Assembly: GCA_030740295.1 (NCBI GenBank)
Contig: JASLXP010000599.1
Span: forward strand, 1-10,452
Length of the DNA: 10,452 bases
Source: Planctomycetota bacterium
Lineage (GTDB): Bacteria > Planctomycetota > PUPC01 > JACPCR01
Reading direction: 5' to 3'
Positions 7,951-10,452 of this stretch are shown in pieces. The notes under the pieces were generated by a model. It ran no database searches. It was given only the letters and a program-made list of their open reading frames with translations, and was not told the DNA's origin. A program made the translations under genes and the position numbers. Position 1 is the first letter of the stretch; each line of letters opens with the position of its first letter.

Positions 7951-8622
7951 TCAGGTCTTGACGCATTCGACTATCTTTCCACATTTGCTGATGTTGTGGA
8001 TAGTGGCCGACAGGCCCGCCTCGCCGGCCGTTTTGAAGTAGTATTCATCAGTGAATGCTGTGGCCAGGATGGTGCCGCTCCCGACGCGGTAAATCACGTC
8101 GTTCCCGCGAACGTCCTCGACGGGGAACCCGAGTTTTCGATAGTACGCAAGGCGTTCCTCAACCACATCGGACCCGTATCGGTAAACAGATAGATAGATC
8201 CGGCCGTCGACCAGTTGGCTGATGTTGCTGAGAATCTCTGCGTGATGATTCGGGTCCATGTTCCCAAAAGTGTTCCATGTAAGAATCGCAACATCGAACC
8301 GATCAGTGACTCTTAACGGCAAGACTTCGGCCGCGCATTCCATGGCAGTGACGTGGTCCCACTCCTCTGTTTTTTCTTTTGCCAGCTCCACCATCTTCGT
8401 GGATATGTCGATCCCCAGGATCTTGTCAGTCTTTGGGGCCAGCTTTTCCAGGTAATGCCCCGGTCCGCATCCGACCTCCAATACGGAAGCTGCCAGTGCG
8501 ATTCGGTCAGGTATGAATTCGTTCTCACATTTGAGAAACTGTCGGATTCCAGGGGTGAAGAACTGTGGATCGAACAGAATCAGGCTTTGGTCATCCTCGT
8601 AAGCCTCTTTGCTTACAGACAT
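7951..8622 (-). CDS. Class I SAM-dependent methyltransferase (second gene of the pair)
   Basis: This 223-residue protein has a Rossmann-type methyltransferase fold. Motif I is VLEVGCGPGHYLEKL (residues 47-61; E49 and the GxGxG-like glycines bind S-adenosylmethionine). The acidic residue ending strand 2 is D72 in KILGIDIS, and RFDVAIL near 108-114 is the strand 4 motif. A C-terminal part with YYRKLGFPVEDV, TDEYYF and EAGLSA resembles the lid of small-molecule methyltransferases, but the acceptor cannot be identified. The start is ATG at 8620-8622, with the strong site GAGGAGA four bases before it. That site overlaps the stop codon of the upstream methyltransferase, so the two are probably translationally coupled. 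Its 3' end converges on the transporter gene. Confidence 0.9.
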   Translation of the reverse strand: MSVSKEAYEDDQSLILFDPQFFTPGIRQFLKCENEFIPDRIALAASVLEVGCGPGHYLEKLAPKTDKILGIDISTKMVELAKEKTEEWDHVTAMECAAEVLPLRVTDRFDVAILTWNTFGNMDPNHHAEILSNISQLVDGRIYLSVYRYGSDVVEERLAYYRKLGFPVEDVRGNDVIYRVGSGTILATAFTDEYYFKTAGEAGLSATIHNISKCGKIVECVKT

Positions 8623-8626
8623 CGGC

Positions 8627-8633
8627 TCTCCTC
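8627..8633 (-). promoter_or_regulatory. Ribosome binding site overlapping the upstream stop codon
   Basis: On the minus strand GAGGAGA occurs four bases before the ATG of the 223-residue methyltransferase, and its first bases are part of the TGA stop (8632-8634) of the preceding gene. Ribosomes finishing the first gene would sit on this site, the usual arrangement for coupled translation. Confidence 0.7.
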
Positions 8634-9264
8634 AATTTTTGACAACACGGTAGACCCAGATTCGATACAGAATGTCCGGTTCGGCTCTGGGAAGGCCCTG
8701 AAAGCTCTCGCTGACTTTTTCCAGAATCCACCGACCAGCCCTGGTGTGCGAATCCAACACTTGTCGAATATCGCTTTCCTTGTAGTGCTGCAACTGGATT
8801 GAGAAGACCAGCACCCCGTTCGGCCGAGTCAACCGAATCAGTTCACCGAATCCACTTGATGGCGCTTGCCGCGGGCCAAATACGCCGGCCGCAACGATCG
8901 CGTCAAAGGATTGGGTTTCGAGTTCAATCCTTTCGCCAAGCGTACCCTCGTAAAGTTCCCGGTAGATGCCTTTCTTTTCTGCTTCATCCAGCATCCCGCG
9001 AGACATGTCAAGAGCGTAAAGACTCCTAAACCCGGCCCGGTTCAGGAGCACGCCGGCAAGCCCCGTCCCCGCGCCGACATCCAGGATCTTATCGTTCAGC
9101 CTGAGGTACTCTGATGCGATTTCAACGGTCACATCCGGAACCACATAGCCGAACACCTGCTGGATGTCACGTTCGTAGTCTCGTGCCCACTCGCTGTAAC
9201 GACCGGCCAGATCTTCCGATCCTTCGGCCTGGTAGACCCACTGAACTCTTTCCTCAGGCTTCAT
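8632..9264 (-). CDS. METTL27 (WBSCR27)-like SAM-dependent methyltransferase (first gene of the pair)
   Basis: The 210-residue protein opens with a helix region carrying YSEWARDYERDI (23-34), a pattern typical of the methyltransferases related to human METTL27/WBSCR27. Motif I is ILDVGAGTGLAGVLL (60-74), with D62 and the glycine-rich loop binding S-adenosylmethionine. D86 in LYALDMS closes strand 2; FDAIVAAGVFG (120-130) is strand 4, and RPNGVLVFSIQ (147-157) is strand 5. No substrate has been assigned that I can transfer with confidence; bacterial members are mostly uncharacterised. The start is ATG 9262-9264, with GGAGA nine bases upstream (9274-9278). It is the promoter-proximal gene of a two-methyltransferase operon; only nine bases separate its stop from the next start. 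The two proteins share the fold but differ too much outside motif I to be a recent duplication. Confidence 0.9.
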   Translation of the reverse strand: MKPEERVQWVYQAEGSEDLAGRYSEWARDYERDIQQVFGYVVPDVTVEIASEYLRLNDKILDVGAGTGLAGVLLNRAGFRSLYALDMSRGMLDEAEKKGIYRELYEGTLGERIELETQSFDAIVAAGVFGPRQAPSSGFGELIRLTRPNGVLVFSIQLQHYKESDIRQVLDSHTRAGRWILEKVSESFQGLPRAEPDILYRIWVYRVVKN

Positions 9265-9349
9265 CAGGCCGAGTCTCCGTCTGTATCGCTAACCTCAGGC
9301 ATTTCGTGCGGGCGAGCCATGCCAGGAATCGCAGACGCCACTGTGTCCG

Positions 9350-9532
9350 CTAGGTCCATCGAGCAAGAACAGACCGATTTCTAGCAGACTGGCCCATCAC
9401 GGCCAAGTCAGGGATTTCGCGTATCGCGACTTCTCCACCAGCCATGGCCAAGAGAGCCGAATGGAAGTTGACAAGGAGTTCGAGAAAGATATCTGCTTCT
9501 CGTGCAGTAATCTGTTGCTGTTCGTTTTTCAC
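9350..9532 (-). CDS. Doubtful 60-residue hypothetical protein
   Basis: From GTG at 9532 this frame encodes 60 residues ending at TAG. The peptide is amphipathic and helix-like (QITAREADIFLELLVNF, then HSALLAMAGGEVAIREI) and looks more protein-like than the reading upstream of the GTG, which is rich in Ser, Arg and Cys. Codon choice is not odd for the window. There is no clear ribosome site before the GTG, no homology I can recognise, and it overlaps weak promoter matches. It could be a small first gene of the methyltransferase operon, a decayed gene remnant or chance. Confidence 0.25.
   Translation of the reverse strand: MKNEQQQITAREADIFLELLVNFHSALLAMAGGEVAIREIPDLAVMGQSARNRSVLARWT
9468..9495 (+). 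promoter_or_regulatory. Weak candidate promoter for the last gene
   Basis: TTGACA (9468-9473) is a perfect -35 box; a poor -10 match, TATCTG (9490-9495), follows after 16 bases. It would give a leader of about 240 bases before the preferred start of the downstream gene. The -10 box matches only three positions, so this is tentative. Confidence 0.2.
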
Positions 9533-9741
9533 AGCGTAAGGATGCAGAATGCTGCCACTGAAGCATCGTGAAAAGCGACATGAGCAGTGAATGGAACCAC
9601 GACGAAGCGAGGAAGCGTCGGACGCGGATGGCGGATGCTGTACAGCAAGTGCGCATGCCTGACCATCAACGGCAGGCTGGCATGCTCTGGGATGGGTCTC
9701 TGGCAATCGGCCCCCAGTGCACGCGAATGGAAACCGCGGTA

Positions 9742-10452
9742 ATGCGCACTGGCATATTCCTGATTTCGATCATCCAGATACTGTCATCGCCGGTTTGGTC
9801 AGCCTCAGCCCGTGTGCAGCCGACCGAGGCTTACGGCGTGGACCTGCTGGTTATCGAAAATGATTTTCTCGTTGTTACCATCAACCCGCAGAAGGGCGGG
9901 CGGGTCGCAGATATCCTGGACAAGCGTACGGACAAACATCTCACGGGCGGCAAGGATGTCTACTTTGGCTGCTGCAAGGAACTGGTTCATGACGACCAAC
10001 TGCCTGGCGAGCTGATGCAGGCGGCTCATCGTGGACGGATCGTGGAGCGGGGCCCCAAAGTCGCCAGTGTGGTGACCGAATACCTGGGCCGGACGGTTCG
10101 CACTAACGGCGTTGAATTGGTCAAGACGTTTCGCCTGGTCGAAAGCGAGCCGTTCCTGCGACTAAGGTATCGTCTGCGCACTCGGTACGTGGGTGCGGAC
10201 AATATGGCACTCAGGATCCACAATGTGTTTTCTCCCGGCGGCAAGTTCGAGCCGGAAAGCGCTCGCGCTTTTATTCCCATCCCGGCAGGGCCGCGCGCGG
10301 CTGTCTGGAACAAATTCTATCGGCAATACACCGGCGGGTGGTCAGCCGTTGTGCGGGAGGAGACCAGCGAGGGTGTGGTCTGTCTCTTCGACTGGAACAA
10401 GATGTATCAGGGCTTCAACTGGAACGTTCCCTCCATCGAATGGTACTACCGC
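9742..10452 (+). CDS. Secreted beta-sandwich protein, probably carbohydrate-active (3' partial)
   Basis: The frame has no stop from 9562 to the window end, so the gene is cut at its 3' side; 237 residues are visible from ATG 9742. I chose this start because it gives a classic signal peptide: a basic MRTG start, a hydrophobic core (IFLISIIQIL), and an A-S-A cleavage motif at residues 21-23. ATG 9727 is five codons earlier and possible; neither has a strong ribosome site. The mature part begins with LLVIENDFLVVTINP (35-49) and RVADILDKRT (54-63), the opening strands of a mutarotase-like sandwich that often precedes a glycosidase barrel. The putative glycosidase at the window start has the same kind of segment (VLEND, then LFDKRSG). 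CC at 95-96 region is not distinctive. The catalytic part, if any, lies beyond the window, so the enzyme class is unknown. Export to periplasm or cell surface is inferred from the signal peptide. Confidence 0.75.
   Translation, partial: MRTGIFLISIIQILSSPVWSASARVQPTEAYGVDLLVIENDFLVVTINPQKGGRVADILDKRTDKHLTGGKDVYFGCCKELVHDDQLPGELMQAAHRGRIVERGPKVASVVTEYLGRTVRTNGVELVKTFRLVESEPFLRLRYRLRTRYVGADNMALRIHNVFSPGGKFEPESARAFIPIPAGPRAAVWNKFYRQYTGGWSAVVREETSEGVVCLFDWNKMYQGFNWNVPSIEWYYR

Larger units (their letters stand above)
9265..9741. other. Intergenic stretch with no firm gene
   Basis: This divergent spacer lies between the minus-strand methyltransferase operon and the plus-strand last gene. It must hold promoters for both. 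On the minus strand TTGGCC (9406-9401) and TAGAAA (9383-9378) are 17 bases apart, each four of six to consensus, about 110 bases before the methyltransferase start. A weak ORF lies at 9350-9532 (listed separately). On the plus strand the frame of the last gene stays open back to a TGA at 9559-9561, but the added residues (from ATG 9580) look like non-coding translation. No tRNA, terminator or mobile element was recognised. Confidence 0.5.

Noticed and set aside
9580..9741. N-terminal extension of the last gene to ATG 9580
   Set aside because: The frame is open, but the added residues are Arg/Gln-rich and would bury the signal peptide; starts at 9727 or 9742 fit an exported protein.

Overview
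The window holds six solid coding regions plus a few doubtful small ones, in DNA of moderately high GC. It looks like a chromosome fragment from an uncultivated bacterium of the Planctomycetes/Lentisphaerae/Hydrogenedentes/Latescibacteria kind. The basis is the mix of a LamG-tagged putative glycosidase, a non-HemE uroporphyrinogen-decarboxylase-like protein and a nucleotide-transporter-like protein with HEAT and cyclic-nucleotide domains. This is an inference from gene content; no rRNA or marker gene is present to fix the phylum.

Layout: (1) 1-2870, + strand, the 3' part of a large secreted-type protein: a LamG (concanavalin-A-like) domain, a mutarotase-like beta-sandwich, and a DUF6259-like TIM-barrel with candidate catalytic acids. 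Its start lies before the window. (2) 2960-3997, +, a UroD-superfamily protein of the corrinoid/methyltransferase-like branch, not HemE. (3) 4126-7806, +, a 1226-residue protein: a 12-helix ATP/ADP-translocase (NTT)-like membrane domain, a long HEAT-like helical repeat region and two tandem cNMP-binding domains. (4) 7951-9264, - strand, two class I SAM-dependent methyltransferases in a tight operon, convergent with the transporter gene. (5) 9265-9741, a poorly coding gap with one weak minus-strand ORF and weak promoter-like matches. (6) 9742-10452, +, the 5' part of a signal-peptide-bearing protein that runs off the window and starts with a beta-sandwich like the one in gene 1.

How they fit together: genes 1 and 6 point to extracellular or periplasmic carbohydrate processing, and gene 2 is a neighbour type often seen beside such genes in these phyla. 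Gene 3 is the most striking. It couples a nucleotide-carrier-like membrane domain to two apparently intact cyclic-nucleotide pockets, so transport or signalling may respond to a cyclic nucleotide. The two methyltransferases look like an independent unit with unknown substrates. No mobile element, CRISPR array, tRNA or rRNA was seen.
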